Below, piece by piece: positions 1 to 8,792 of a stretch of DNA of 46,767 nt (its first letter is position 1; each line of letters opens with the position of its first letter). This DNA comes from Carboxylicivirga caseinilyticus (GTDB taxonomy: Bacteria > Bacteroidota > Bacteroidia > Bacteroidales > Marinilabiliaceae), in NCBI GenBank assembly GCA_025499705.1, contig JAFMVE010000048.1, positions 1-46,767 on the forward strand, read 5' to 3'. The position numbers and the translations under genes are program-made. Below the pieces are notes generated by a model that was given only the letters and a program-made list of their open reading frames with translations, had not been told where the DNA came from and did no database searches.

Positions 1-28
1 CAAAGGACTTTCAAATTACTCCGAATGT

Positions 29-46
29 TTTCAAATTAATTTGAAA
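29..46. repeat. 18-bp perfect palindrome upstream of the Abi gene
   Basis: The sequence TTTCAAATTAATTTGAAA is a perfect palindrome. Its left arm (TTTCAAATTA) also occurs as a direct repeat 20 bases earlier, at 9-18, so the region holds three half-sites. It lies about 130 bases before the Abi start codon. It could be an operator or part of a terminator of a gene outside the window; nothing decides between these. Confidence 0.4.
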
Positions 47-179
47 GTTTTGCTGGTTTTCATCAAACCAACATGGACTTTACCGGATGCTTACGATAAA
101 ATGCAATATGATTGCCACATTAAAATATTAACATATATCTTATCTTTGATGATTGGTATAATCAAGAACGCTTATTCTT

Positions 180-1055
180 ATGGGTAAAATAGCAACGAAC
201 ACAGATATTCAAATCAAAATCTTGACAAAAAGAGGAATGATTTTAGATTATGATGAATCGAAAATAAAAGAATTCCTATTAGATATTGGCTATTACAGGC
301 TTGGTTTTTACTGGAATCCTTTTGAAAAAGATGGAAACCATAACTTTGTTGAAAACACTAAATTCTCGGATGTTATTAAGTTGTATTATTTAGATGTCGA
401 TTTGAGGAATATCCTAAGCAAGTACCTAAATAGAATCGAAGTTAACTTCAGGACTAAGGTTGTATATTATGCATCTAATAAACACAAGGACTCCCCGACT
501 TGGTTTGCTGACCCAAGTATAGTAAATCGTGAGGTCATTGATAAAATTGGAGATTACTATCATGAGAATTTTATACGTAGTAATAAGCCAATAAAAAATC
601 ACCATAAGAAATATATAAACGATAAATATGCTCCTGCTTGGAAAACAATTGAGTTTTTTACTTTTGGAACAGTACTAAGTATTTTTCGCAATTTGAAAAA
701 CAATGAGATACAAGAGCGCATATCAAAAGAGTTTGGCATTTTAAACCTATCTAAATTTATTAACTTACTTGAGAAAGTAATTTTAGTTAGAAATATATGT
801 GCTCATGGTGGAATTCTTTTTGATATGCGAACACCTAAAGGTCTTTCGGTTCTTCCTGATATAACCTATAACAATAAAGATAGAAGCTCTTTAGATTCTT
901 GCATTAAAGTCATTTCATTTTTAATAAAGCAAATATCGGTTAATAGACATGAAGAATTAACAATGGAGATACGGGAACTATTTGAAAGTCACAAAGAAAA
1001 CGACCTATTAAAATCTATAATCGAGAATAAAATCAATTACGTATATGAAAAATAA
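180..1055 (+). CDS. Abi family (Abi_2, AbiD/AbiF-like) abortive infection protein
   Basis: The 291-residue protein matches the Abi_2 family, whose lactococcal members AbiD and AbiF stop phage growth by killing or arresting the infected cell. Seen in the sequence: an N-terminal GYYRLGFYWNPF segment (about residues 37-48), a charged middle with APAWKTIEFFTFGTVLSIF (about 156-174), and an RNICAHGG motif near residue 208. That motif resembles the R-N-x-C-A-H core of this HEPN-like family, in which R and H are thought to act in RNA cleavage; here the usual final H or N is G. The ATG start gives a length normal for the family. It stands alone, with a type I restriction operon converging on it and a candidate small RNA beginning two bases after its stop codon. 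Membership is well supported; that it defends against phage here is inference. Confidence 0.85.
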   Translation: MGKIATNTDIQIKILTKRGMILDYDESKIKEFLLDIGYYRLGFYWNPFEKDGNHNFVENTKFSDVIKLYYLDVDLRNILSKYLNRIEVNFRTKVVYYASNKHKDSPTWFADPSIVNREVIDKIGDYYHENFIRSNKPIKNHHKKYINDKYAPAWKTIEFFTFGTVLSIFRNLKNNEIQERISKEFGILNLSKFINLLEKVILVRNICAHGGILFDMRTPKGLSVLPDITYNNKDRSSLDSCIKVISFLIKQISVNRHEELTMEIRELFESHKENDLLKSIIENKINYVYEK

Positions 1056-1056
1056 A

Positions 1057-1088
1057 TTTGACAAATTAATTTAGGTTACATATATTTG
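1057..1088 (+). promoter_or_regulatory. Consensus Bacteroidota promoter of a candidate sRNA
   Basis: A TTTG at 1057-1060 and a TATATTTG at 1081-1088 are separated by exactly 20 bases, matching the Bacteroidota -33/-7 consensus in every fixed position. Transcription would start near 1092. No gene follows on this strand, only a short structured stretch ending in a terminator. Confidence 0.7.
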
Positions 1089-1091
1089 TGG

Positions 1092-1188
1092 TCTCAGTGC
1101 ACTGCTATTCGAAAGAATCAAAGACGTCGCTTTAGTTTCTGCACTTAAAAATATTAAAATAAAACCTGGACTTGCTCCAGGTTTTTTT
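1092..1188 (+). ncRNA. Candidate small structured RNA (about 97 nt), not recognised
   Basis: The stretch is bounded by a consensus promoter (1057-1088) and an intrinsic terminator (1162-1188) and has no ATG-initiated reading frame. It can fold as a three-way junction: AGTGCA at 1096-1101 pairs with TGCACT at 1140-1145; inside, ATTC-GAAA-GAAT (1107-1118) forms a hairpin with a GNRA-type tetraloop, and AAAG/CTTT (1120-1123 with 1130-1133) forms a second hairpin. An A-rich linker (1146-1161) separates this from the terminator. It starts directly after the Abi gene, so it may act on that system or be independent. I do not recognise the family. Transcription is inferred from signals only. Confidence 0.5.
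1162..1188 (+). terminator. Intrinsic terminator of the candidate sRNA
   Basis: AAACCTGGA (1162-1170) pairs with TCCAGGTTT (1176-1184) around a 5-base loop, and the T-run extends to 1188. It would also stop read-through from the Abi gene. Confidence 0.85.
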
Positions 1189-1584
1189 GTTGCTATCAAC
1201 ATCCTTATGAAATACAATAGTGTAAGTTAAAATCAATGTTTATCCGTATAGCCTTATTCGGTTAATTTCAACGCCTAGTATACGTTTAAAAAAGAAAGCA
1301 AAAGCGCATTTTTGGCTATTTTATTTGCCAATTATTATCATTTTCGCAACAAAAGAACACTTTTAAGTAAGCATTTATGTGCTTTTTTACTGTAAAAACC
1401 TGCTTTTATGCGCTTTTTCACTATTAAAAGTAGGTTTTGCGCAAATTTAGATTTTTAAATCTATATAGGCACTGCATACTTTATAGTCCAATAGTTTAAA
1501 GGCAGGTTTTCAACTTAAGTATAGAACAGAATATACGTTTAACTTTTTGGTATCAATTATCACTTTGGATACAAAACAATATTC
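1189..1584. other. Gene-free stretch between the candidate sRNA and hsdR
   Basis: No credible reading frame is seen on either strand. It holds an imperfect tandem repeat of about 31 bases at 1371-1431 (GCATTTATGTGC... and GCTTTTATGCGC...) and two copies of ATACGTTTA (near 1280 and 1532). It lies downstream of both converging gene sets, so it may be left over from an earlier insertion or deletion. Confidence 0.6.
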
Positions 1585-4500
1585 TTAAATATCGGTTGAG
1601 AACATTTCTGCTAATGATTCTCCCTGTGCCAAAACTCTATCTGCTTCTAACTTTGCTAAATCTGGTGGATAGCCGTATCGCATCAATATTTTCTTTACAG
1701 TCAGTCGTAATTTTGCTTTTACGTCATCTCGCTTACTCCAATCAACCGTTGCATTTTTTCTAATGACATCTACAATTGTATGAATCAATTCTTTCATTTT
1801 AGCATCGTCTAAAAAGCTTGTTGATTCATTTTCATTCAAAACGCTATAAAAAGCATATTCCTCTGGAGTTAATCCAAGTTCATCAGATTTATGGTCTTCT
1901 AAACGCATTTCTTTTGCTATCTCAGATAGTTCCTGCAGGACTTGTGCTGAATCAATTTGATTGTTATGGTAACGTTTCACAACTGATTCTAACATTTCGG
2001 AAAAGCGTTTCCCTTGTACTAAGTTTTTTGTTTTTCTAACTCTAACTTCATCACTTAATAGCTTTTTAAGAAGTTCAAAAGCAACATTTTTTTGTTGCAT
2101 ATTTTTTACTTCTAACAAAAACTCATCAGATAGAATACTTACCGATGGACTTTCAATGCCTGCTGCTTCAAATATATCTATAACGCCATCACTTGACAGA
2201 GCGTTATCTACAATTTGCTTAATTGCTGTTTCTACTTCGTAATCTGATTTCACGCCACTGCCCGAAAACTTATTGATTCGCGCCTTTACGGCTTGGAAAA
2301 ATGCCACTTCATCTTTTATAGCTTCTGCGTCAGGACTTGGAATAGACATTGCAAAAAGCTTTGACAGCAATGTCACTTCTTTCAAATATCGTTCTTTCAG
2401 CTTAACGTCCGATAAAATAAAGTTTTGCGCACCTAATAAAACTTGCAGTTTTTCTGCTGTGCCAACTTTGAAATATGCTTTAAAATCAAAACCATTAAAC
2501 ATCTGTTCAATGATTTCAAACTTTTCATTCATGCCAGCAATAGCTTCTTTTATATCTACAATTGGTTCACCTTCGCCACCAGATTGTAAATATGTTGCCA
2601 TTGCATTCCTTAAGTCTTGACCAATACCAAAGTAATCAACAACTAAACCTCCTGGCTTATCTTTGTAAACTCTGTTTACACGAGCAATTGCTTGCATTAG
2701 ATTATGCCCTTGCATTTTTTTATCGACATACATTGTATGGGTGCTCGGAGCATCAAAACCCGTTAGCCACATATCACGAACAATAACTAATTTTAGTTCA
2801 TCATTCGTATCTTTCATTCGAGTGGCTAAATCTTTTCTTTGCTGTTTGGTTGTTTTATGGGGTTGAAATAATTCAGGGTCATCGGATGAGCTTGTCATAA
2901 CAACCTTAATCATTCCTTTATTTAAGTCATCATTGTGCCATTCTGGTCTTAAGTCTATAATTTCGTTATATAGTTTAACACAAATATTACGTGTCATTCC
3001 AACAACCATAGCCTTACCCTCAAAGACTTTTTGCCTTTCTTCAAAGTGCATCACAATATCTTTGGCTACGTCTTTTAATCTGTCTGGATGCCCAACCACA
3101 GCATCAATAGTTGCTGTTTTCTTCTTGGCTTTTTCTATTTGTTCTTCAGTTGCATCAGCAATGTCGTTTATTTCATCGTCTAATGCTTTTGCTGTTTGTT
3201 CGTCAAGTTTGATCTTTACAAGACGAGACTCATAACTAATTGGCACAGTTGCACCATCGTCAACGGCTTGTTTTATGTCGTACACATCAATATAATCACC
3301 AAAAACAGCAGGGGTTGATTTGTCTTCTTTTTCAATAGGTGTTCCCGTAAAACCTATGTAAGAGGCATTAGGTAAAGCATCACGTAAATATTTTGCATTA
3401 CCATATTTTATTTCTGACCCTATTACATTATTATTCTCATCTTTGACTTCGGATTCACGAGCTTTAAAACCATACTGACTGCGATGTGCTTCATCAGCAA
3501 CAACAACAATGTTGGTTCGTTCTGATAGCATTTGATAAACATTACCTTCGGCTGGAGCAAATTTTTGAATGGTTGAGAATATTACACCACCACCTGATAC
3601 TTTCAAAAGTTCTTTGATATGTTCCCTATTATTTGCCTGAACAGGTTTTTGACGTAAAAGCCCAACACAGTTTCCAAAAGTCCCGAAAAGTTGGTCGTCC
3701 AAATCATTTCTATCTGTTAACATCACAATAGTTGGATTTTCCATTTTCGGGTGAGTAATAATCTGCCCACTATAAAAAACCATTGAAAGAGATTTACCTG
3801 AACCTTGCGTATGCCAAATCACGCCAATTTTACGATCTCCATCTTGTGTATGCGTTGCTCTTAAAGTCTGCTCAACTGCTTTTTGAATAGCGTAATATTG
3901 ATGATAAGCTGCTACCTTTTTAATCTTAACCTGAGAAATAAGACCTGTTTTTTCATCTTTCTTTTCCTCTTGCTCAAATACGGTACAGTAGCGAATTAAC
4001 TCAACCAATGTTTTTTTATTGAGCATATATTCTGTTAGAATTTGCAATTCGGTTCTAACATCATGTTTAATTTCTTTTGGTGCCTTCCATGAAAGGTAAC
4101 GTGAAAAAGGAGCTGAAACACTCGATGTCGTTGCATCAATACCGTCTGAAATAATACAAATGGAATTGTAAAAGAAAATACTCGGAACAGCTTTTTTATA
4201 ATTCTGAATTTGCGTGTATGCTTTGCGTAATGTAGCTTTCTCGTCTGTGGCTGATTTAAGTTCAATAAAAACTAGGGGCAAGCCATTAATGAAAATAACA
4301 ACATCAAACCTCTTTTCGTTATTATTCTCTTTAACAACTAGTTGATTGACCACCCAAAAACTATTGTTTTCTGGATTTTCAACATCCAATAAGTTTACAT
4401 TTATCCCTTTAGTTTTTCCGTCTTTTGTATATTCTACTGTTACTCCACTTGTAAGTAATATATGGAAACGCTCATTGTTTTCCATTATATCTTCTGTCCC

Positions 4501-4737
4501 AAGATTAATTACTTTTTGATAAGCTTCAACTCTTGCAGATTCAGGGAGAGAAGGATTAAGCTTCTTAAGCGATTGTTTAAAATGTGACTCTAATATTACA
4601 GAAGCAAAATTCTCTCGTTGCGGATTATCACTATTTGGAGAAATATCCGTGCCATTAAAATACGTATACCCTTGACTAACTAACTGGTCAATTAAGGATT
4701 GTTCAATGGTATTTTCGTTTATTGTATTCATAGGCAT
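1585..4737 (-). CDS. hsdR: Type I restriction enzyme, R subunit (HsdR)
   Basis: This 1050-residue protein is the translocating and cleaving subunit of a type I restriction-modification complex. Visible parts: an N-terminal PD-(D/E)xK nuclease region with D145 and the ELK at 159-161; a Walker A QGSGKS at 311-316; a DEAH box at 415-418; a GFTGTP motif III near 462-467; and further SF2 helicase motifs, including a DAPSTHTMYVDK segment and an ARVNR motif. The C-terminal part is helical, as expected for docking on HsdM/HsdS. The first of two nearby ATG codons is preferred because AAAGGAGAA lies about 12 bases upstream. That start abuts the stop of the PIN gene without spacing, so the two are probably translationally coupled. 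It is the last gene of the hsdM-hsdS-PIN-hsdR operon and appears intact. Confidence 0.95.
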   Translation of the reverse strand: MPMNTINENTIEQSLIDQLVSQGYTYFNGTDISPNSDNPQRENFASVILESHFKQSLKKLNPSLPESARVEAYQKVINLGTEDIMENNERFHILLTSGVTVEYTKDGKTKGINVNLLDVENPENNSFWVVNQLVVKENNNEKRFDVVIFINGLPLVFIELKSATDEKATLRKAYTQIQNYKKAVPSIFFYNSICIISDGIDATTSSVSAPFSRYLSWKAPKEIKHDVRTELQILTEYMLNKKTLVELIRYCTVFEQEEKKDEKTGLISQVKIKKVAAYHQYYAIQKAVEQTLRATHTQDGDRKIGVIWHTQGSGKSLSMVFYSGQIITHPKMENPTIVMLTDRNDLDDQLFGTFGNCVGLLRQKPVQANNREHIKELLKVSGGGVIFSTIQKFAPAEGNVYQMLSERTNIVVVADEAHRSQYGFKARESEVKDENNNVIGSEIKYGNAKYLRDALPNASYIGFTGTPIEKEDKSTPAVFGDYIDVYDIKQAVDDGATVPISYESRLVKIKLDEQTAKALDDEINDIADATEEQIEKAKKKTATIDAVVGHPDRLKDVAKDIVMHFEERQKVFEGKAMVVGMTRNICVKLYNEIIDLRPEWHNDDLNKGMIKVVMTSSSDDPELFQPHKTTKQQRKDLATRMKDTNDELKLVIVRDMWLTGFDAPSTHTMYVDKKMQGHNLMQAIARVNRVYKDKPGGLVVDYFGIGQDLRNAMATYLQSGGEGEPIVDIKEAIAGMNEKFEIIEQMFNGFDFKAYFKVGTAEKLQVLLGAQNFILSDVKLKERYLKEVTLLSKLFAMSIPSPDAEAIKDEVAFFQAVKARINKFSGSGVKSDYEVETAIKQIVDNALSSDGVIDIFEAAGIESPSVSILSDEFLLEVKNMQQKNVAFELLKKLLSDEVRVRKTKNLVQGKRFSEMLESVVKRYHNNQIDSAQVLQELSEIAKEMRLEDHKSDELGLTPEEYAFYSVLNENESTSFLDDAKMKELIHTIVDVIRKNATVDWSKRDDVKAKLRLTVKKILMRYGYPPDLAKLEADRVLAQGESLAEMFSTDI

Positions 4738-5748
4738 TTATTCAAAATTCTCCTTTAAAAATTCAGCAACGGCATTTTCAACTATTTCACTTTTGGCTTT
4801 ATATAGTGTTCCAATAAATTCCTTTACATCAGCATCTTTAATAATCCATTTAATTTGCTCGTTTGAATAAGACGCGTTTAATATTTGATTAATTTCTTCG
4901 TTTGAAAGGTAGTTTATAAAAGGAGCTAGTTTTTCAATTGCATTATGAGTAATATAAAAGTTCTCTGAATTTATTAATTGTGTAATATAATCTATAAACT
5001 GCTCTCTTTCTGATGTACTAACAATCTCACCTGAATCGACTTCAATTATGTATTGCGTATTCTCAATTTCGATAAGAACATTTTGGTTGTCTTCAACATT
5101 ATGCCAATACTCAATAATATTTTCTTTTGAAATAATCACATCAAGTTCTTCATTTACTCTTTCAATAAAGTAATCATCAAAAAACTGAGAAACACTTTTT
5201 TGTTTAAACTCTTTGTAGTTTTCTATAACTACAATATTATGATGTTTATTAAGAGCTTCTTTTAATCTCAAATCTTTCGCACAAACAAATACATTTTTAT
5301 TAGGTATTTCTTGAAGATACTCTAACACTGAAAAGTAAATAAGGGCATCTTTAAATCCCTTGTCTGTATTTTCACCGCTTTCAAAAGGAGCTTGTTTATG
5401 GATTGCTAATTCTTTTATTTGAGGTAAGACATTATTATCCTTTAAGTCAATAATCTCAAAAGGTATGGATTCTTCATCCTGTAATTTTTGAATATAATTT
5501 TCAATTTCAAAGGATTTAGTATCTTCTTCGTTAACGCCTATGAGTTTATGAAAAGGATTATTCAAAAATTTATCTTTATTACTTTTTAAAGCACTTCTTT
5601 TTTGTCTTTTAATCTCCTGAACAACAACCTCTGGGATAACAACCTCTGCATCTTGTGTAAATTGTTCTAGCATTTCTCTGCTTCCGAGGAAGGTATTCAC
5701 CCCTGTATTTCTAGCAATATTGGTATCAAAGATTACTTTTTCTTTCAT
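4738..5748 (-). CDS. PIN-domain (DUF4935-like) nuclease inside the restriction operon
   Basis: The 336-residue protein begins with FDTN (D8), and a plausible PIN acidic set continues with E45, D134 (in GFKDALIYFS) and D159 (in VCAKDLRL). PIN domains are metal-dependent RNases, many of them toxins; the GFKDALI block resembles the DUF4935 group. Residues from about 200 to 336 form a separate, mostly helical and acidic region I do not recognise, perhaps for docking or regulation. The gene starts 3 bases after the hsdS stop and ends directly at the hsdR start, so it is clearly co-transcribed and tightly coupled. It is not a core part of type I systems. By analogy with PrrC and RloC, anticodon nucleases that ride in type I operons and act when restriction is disabled, it may be a second line of defence. 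That role is inference; the fold call is good. Confidence 0.75.
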   Translation of the reverse strand: MKEKVIFDTNIARNTGVNTFLGSREMLEQFTQDAEVVIPEVVVQEIKRQKRSALKSNKDKFLNNPFHKLIGVNEEDTKSFEIENYIQKLQDEESIPFEIIDLKDNNVLPQIKELAIHKQAPFESGENTDKGFKDALIYFSVLEYLQEIPNKNVFVCAKDLRLKEALNKHHNIVVIENYKEFKQKSVSQFFDDYFIERVNEELDVIISKENIIEYWHNVEDNQNVLIEIENTQYIIEVDSGEIVSTSEREQFIDYITQLINSENFYITHNAIEKLAPFINYLSNEEINQILNASYSNEQIKWIIKDADVKEFIGTLYKAKSEIVENAVAEFLKENFE

Positions 5749-5751
5749 ACA

Positions 5752-7011
5752 TTATTCTTTAAAATCATTAACTCTAATCTCTCCGTTCAATAACTTGGGT
5801 AATAAAGTGTCTCTTGTTTTAGAAAGATTAATGATAGCTTCATTATTTGCCGAGATTTTACTTGTTGTCGAATCTGCTAAATCAGAAAATTTTTTTATCA
5901 ATTTAAAATCAGAGGGCAAAAATATCTGATATTCAGGGATTGCCTTTTTTGATAAGTGAAGAACTGTAGTTCCATTTGCATAACCTATACAATGTCCTTT
6001 AAAAGCTCTATTCTTCATTAGATAATAAAGGAATGAAGAAGTCATGTCTTTATGCTCAGATACAACTTTTACCAAATCCATTGTTATATACATTTTGTCA
6101 AAACCTGCATTATCAAAAATGAATGCTGGGTTTCCTAACACCTCTGCATCCTGTGTTAAATCAGTATGAGCAACAACTAAATCCCCTTTTTGTACTTCTT
6201 GTTCTGGTTTAGGGGTTCCTTTAAATGGCTTAAAACCTCTGGATTGAAAGTCTCCGTTTCTTCCAAAATTCTTAAGAGTTACTAATGCTTCATTGCTTTC
6301 ATCAACTAGTTCCTTCCCTTTGTAAGAGTAGCCATTTACAGTCTTAACTAATTCATGCATTTTATAAACTCTCCAACCATCAGGCATTTTATCTCCAACT
6401 TGGAATTTTCCAAACCATTCTTTAAAAATAGTTTGAGCAGTCTGCTCTAAAGTGTTGTTTTGAGCCTGTAGATTTTCAATTTTATCATCTAAGGAGTTTA
6501 TTATCTGCATTATAGATTCTTGCTCAGCTAAGGAAGGTAGGTTAATCATTAGTTTACGCACAGCCTCTTTGGTTATAGTTTTTGTAACTGAACCTAATGC
6601 AAAACTCTTTACATACTTTTCATTAGTCTTTAGGTAATAATAAACATATTTAGGGACTGCTTTTTCTTTATTAATTCTAAGTAAGAACAAATTCATAGCT
6701 AATGAAATAGGCTTTTCAATTTTTGGCGTATAATACACAGAACCTGCATTTGCTATTTTATTCATTATCAAATCATCTCTTTGAACTTTAGATTTTGAAA
6801 GAAAATTATAAGCCTCTTCTGTTATGTATTTATTATTATTTACAAAATCATTTTGCTCAAAATTTGTGGTTCTAATCATTAAAGCATATTCCTCAGAATC
6901 AAAAAGCTGAACATTCTCTTTTAGTTTCTTGTATGCTCCATTAGCATGATAGTCAGTAAGTAAAACCAATAATTCAGATAGGGCAACAGATTTCCAATTT
7001 AAATTATTCAT
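5752..7011 (-). CDS. hsdS: Type I restriction-modification specificity subunit (HsdS)
   Basis: The 419-residue protein has the two-half layout of HsdS: a first target recognition domain (about 1-160), a central helix beginning LAEQESIMQIINSLDDKI (161-178), a second recognition domain (about 210-368) and a C-terminal helix (about 370-405). Each recognition domain reads half of a split DNA target; the helices set their spacing and bind HsdM. The start codon overlaps the hsdM stop (ATGA, 4 bases), typical of hsdMS pairs. Both halves look intact, so an active specificity subunit is expected. The recognised sequence cannot be told from the protein. I saw no inverted-repeat partner hsdS copies in the window, so shuffling of specificity is not indicated. 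Confidence 0.95.
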   Translation of the reverse strand: MNNLNWKSVALSELLVLLTDYHANGAYKKLKENVQLFDSEEYALMIRTTNFEQNDFVNNNKYITEEAYNFLSKSKVQRDDLIMNKIANAGSVYYTPKIEKPISLAMNLFLLRINKEKAVPKYVYYYLKTNEKYVKSFALGSVTKTITKEAVRKLMINLPSLAEQESIMQIINSLDDKIENLQAQNNTLEQTAQTIFKEWFGKFQVGDKMPDGWRVYKMHELVKTVNGYSYKGKELVDESNEALVTLKNFGRNGDFQSRGFKPFKGTPKPEQEVQKGDLVVAHTDLTQDAEVLGNPAFIFDNAGFDKMYITMDLVKVVSEHKDMTSSFLYYLMKNRAFKGHCIGYANGTTVLHLSKKAIPEYQIFLPSDFKLIKKFSDLADSTTSKISANNEAIINLSKTRDTLLPKLLNGEIRVNDFKE

Positions 7012-8561
7012 AGTGTAATACCGATTTTATCTAATTGAGAAGTGATTTCCTTATTTAACTCTTCCTCTTTCTCCATTTGTTTTTTCAATGTAGATGTTAA
7101 GCTTTTAATTTTATCATTGAATGATATACCATCATCTTCTTCATCTGGCATTCCCACATATCTAACTGGTGTCAATATGTATGCATGTTTCTGCAATTCT
7201 TCTTGGGTTGTAGATTTGCAAAAACCTTTTATATCAGCATAGTTTTCATTTTTTCGCCAATTGTGGTAGGTTTCAGCAATTTTTTGAATATCTCCCCATC
7301 CATTTTCGTAAAAGTCTCCTTGCTTTTCTTCATCATCGGCATCTGACAACTTTCTGTGAACACGGTCTTCCATGTAACCCATTTCCGAAGCGTCAATAAA
7401 TAAAACTTGTTTACTATGACTGTTCTTTTCTCTACGAAGTAACCATATACAAGCAGGAATGCCTGTATTATAGAATAACTGCTTAGGCAAAGCAACAATA
7501 CATTCAACTAAATCATTTTCAACTAAGTTTCTTCTAATATCACTTTCTCCTGAAGCATTCGAGCTTAAAGAACCATTCGCTAAAACTGTTGCCATTACAC
7601 CTCTTGGAGATAAATGATATAACATATGCTGAATCCATCCAAAATTAGCATTTCCATTTGGAGGAGTTCCATATTTCCATCGACCGTCATCCTGCAAAAT
7701 ATCAACACCCCATTCTTTTTGGTTAAAAGGTGGATTGGCCAAAATATAGTCGGCTTTTAGGTCAGGATGAGCATCTTTTAAGAAAGAACCTTCAGTGTTC
7801 CATGCGACAAATTTTGAGTTGATATTTCGAATAGCAAGGTTCATTTTAGAAAGTTTCCAAGTGGTTTGGTTACTTTCTTGTCCATACACAGTAATATCTT
7901 TAATGCTTCGTCCATGAGCAGTTACAAACTTTTCACTCATAACAAACATTCCTCCGCTACCACTTGCAGGGTCATAAACTCTACCTTTGTATGGCTCTAT
8001 CATTTCCACCATTAGCTTTACTATAGCTTTTGGCGTATAGAACTGTCCTCCCTTTTTACCTTCCGCATTGGCAAATTCCCCTAAGAAATACTCGTAAACT
8101 CTCCCAAAGAGGTCTTTTGAGTTTTTATTCTCGACTTGCAACTCAGTATTTGAAATCAAATCAATGAGTTCACCCAAAGATGTTTTATCCAAGTTGGCTT
8201 TGCCATAAACCTGTGGAAGTACATTTTTAAGCTCTTTATTTTCCTTTTCTATGGCTTCCATTGCTTCATCAATGGATTGTCCAATCGTTGGCAGTTTTGC
8301 TTGAGAATGAATATGACTCCACCGGGCGCCTTTGGGTACAAAAAATACGTTTTCCGCTATGTATTCGTCTCTATCTTCTGGGTCACTCCATTCATCAGCT
8401 TCTAGTTTGTGGTATAACTCCGAGAAGGATTCTGAAATGTATTTAAGAAATACTAACCCTAAAACAACGTGTTTGTATTCCGCAGCGTCAATGTTCTTTC
8501 TGAGTTTATCGGCTGCTTTAAAAAGTTTCTGTTCGAAACTCCCATTATCTTTCTTTGCCAT
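7008..8561 (-). CDS. hsdM: Type I restriction-modification DNA methyltransferase (HsdM)
   Basis: The 517-residue N6-adenine methyltransferase has an N-terminal HsdM helical domain (about 8-140), FYTP at 174-177, the SAM-binding motif I DPASGSGG at 197-204, and the catalytic NPPF at 276-279. Length and motifs are standard for the family. It is first in the operon, so host protection is made before HsdR, and it overlaps hsdS by 4 bases. Upstream, ACACTT (8588-8593) and AAGTGT (8600-8605) form an inverted repeat that could be an operator or a 5' UTR hairpin. No control (C) protein gene is visible. Confidence 0.96.
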   Translation of the reverse strand: MAKKDNGSFEQKLFKAADKLRKNIDAAEYKHVVLGLVFLKYISESFSELYHKLEADEWSDPEDRDEYIAENVFFVPKGARWSHIHSQAKLPTIGQSIDEAMEAIEKENKELKNVLPQVYGKANLDKTSLGELIDLISNTELQVENKNSKDLFGRVYEYFLGEFANAEGKKGGQFYTPKAIVKLMVEMIEPYKGRVYDPASGSGGMFVMSEKFVTAHGRSIKDITVYGQESNQTTWKLSKMNLAIRNINSKFVAWNTEGSFLKDAHPDLKADYILANPPFNQKEWGVDILQDDGRWKYGTPPNGNANFGWIQHMLYHLSPRGVMATVLANGSLSSNASGESDIRRNLVENDLVECIVALPKQLFYNTGIPACIWLLRREKNSHSKQVLFIDASEMGYMEDRVHRKLSDADDEEKQGDFYENGWGDIQKIAETYHNWRKNENYADIKGFCKSTTQEELQKHAYILTPVRYVGMPDEEDDGISFNDKIKSLTSTLKKQMEKEEELNKEITSQLDKIGITL

Positions 8562-8723
8562 TTATATACTATATTTTTATAACTATTACACTTCAATAAA
8601 AGTGTCACAAGATAAGAAAATATAGTTTTTGAATATTATGTTGTCTGATATGAAAACACCTTAACTGATACCATATCTAGTATATGAGTGAATTGAAAAA
8701 GATATTTGAGGAGTTGTGATTTT

Positions 8724-8745
8724 GTATGCAAATAGTATGCAAATA
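8724..8745. repeat. Perfect tandem 11-bp repeat beside tRNA-Ala
   Basis: GTATGCAAATA occurs twice in a row without change, about 50 bases beyond the 3' end of tRNA-Ala on the side of the defence genes. Paired short repeats next to a tRNA 3' end can be recombinase arm sites, but no integrase gene is present in the window, so the role is unknown. Confidence 0.6.
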
Positions 8746-8778
8746 AAAAAAGCGCCCGATGTGGAAGCCACCGAACGC
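8745..8778 (-). terminator. Intrinsic terminator of tRNA-Ala
   Basis: Read on the minus strand, GCGTTCGGTGG (8778-8768) pairs with CCAC..CGGGCGC (8764-8752), with G-T pairs and a 2-base bulge, followed by seven T residues (8751-8745). Confidence 0.75.
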
Positions 8779-8792
8779 CTTTATTTTCAACG

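Noticed and set aside
5752-7011. Shuffling (inverting) hsdS locus
   Set aside because: There is only one hsdS gene and no recombinase or inverted hsdS fragment nearby.
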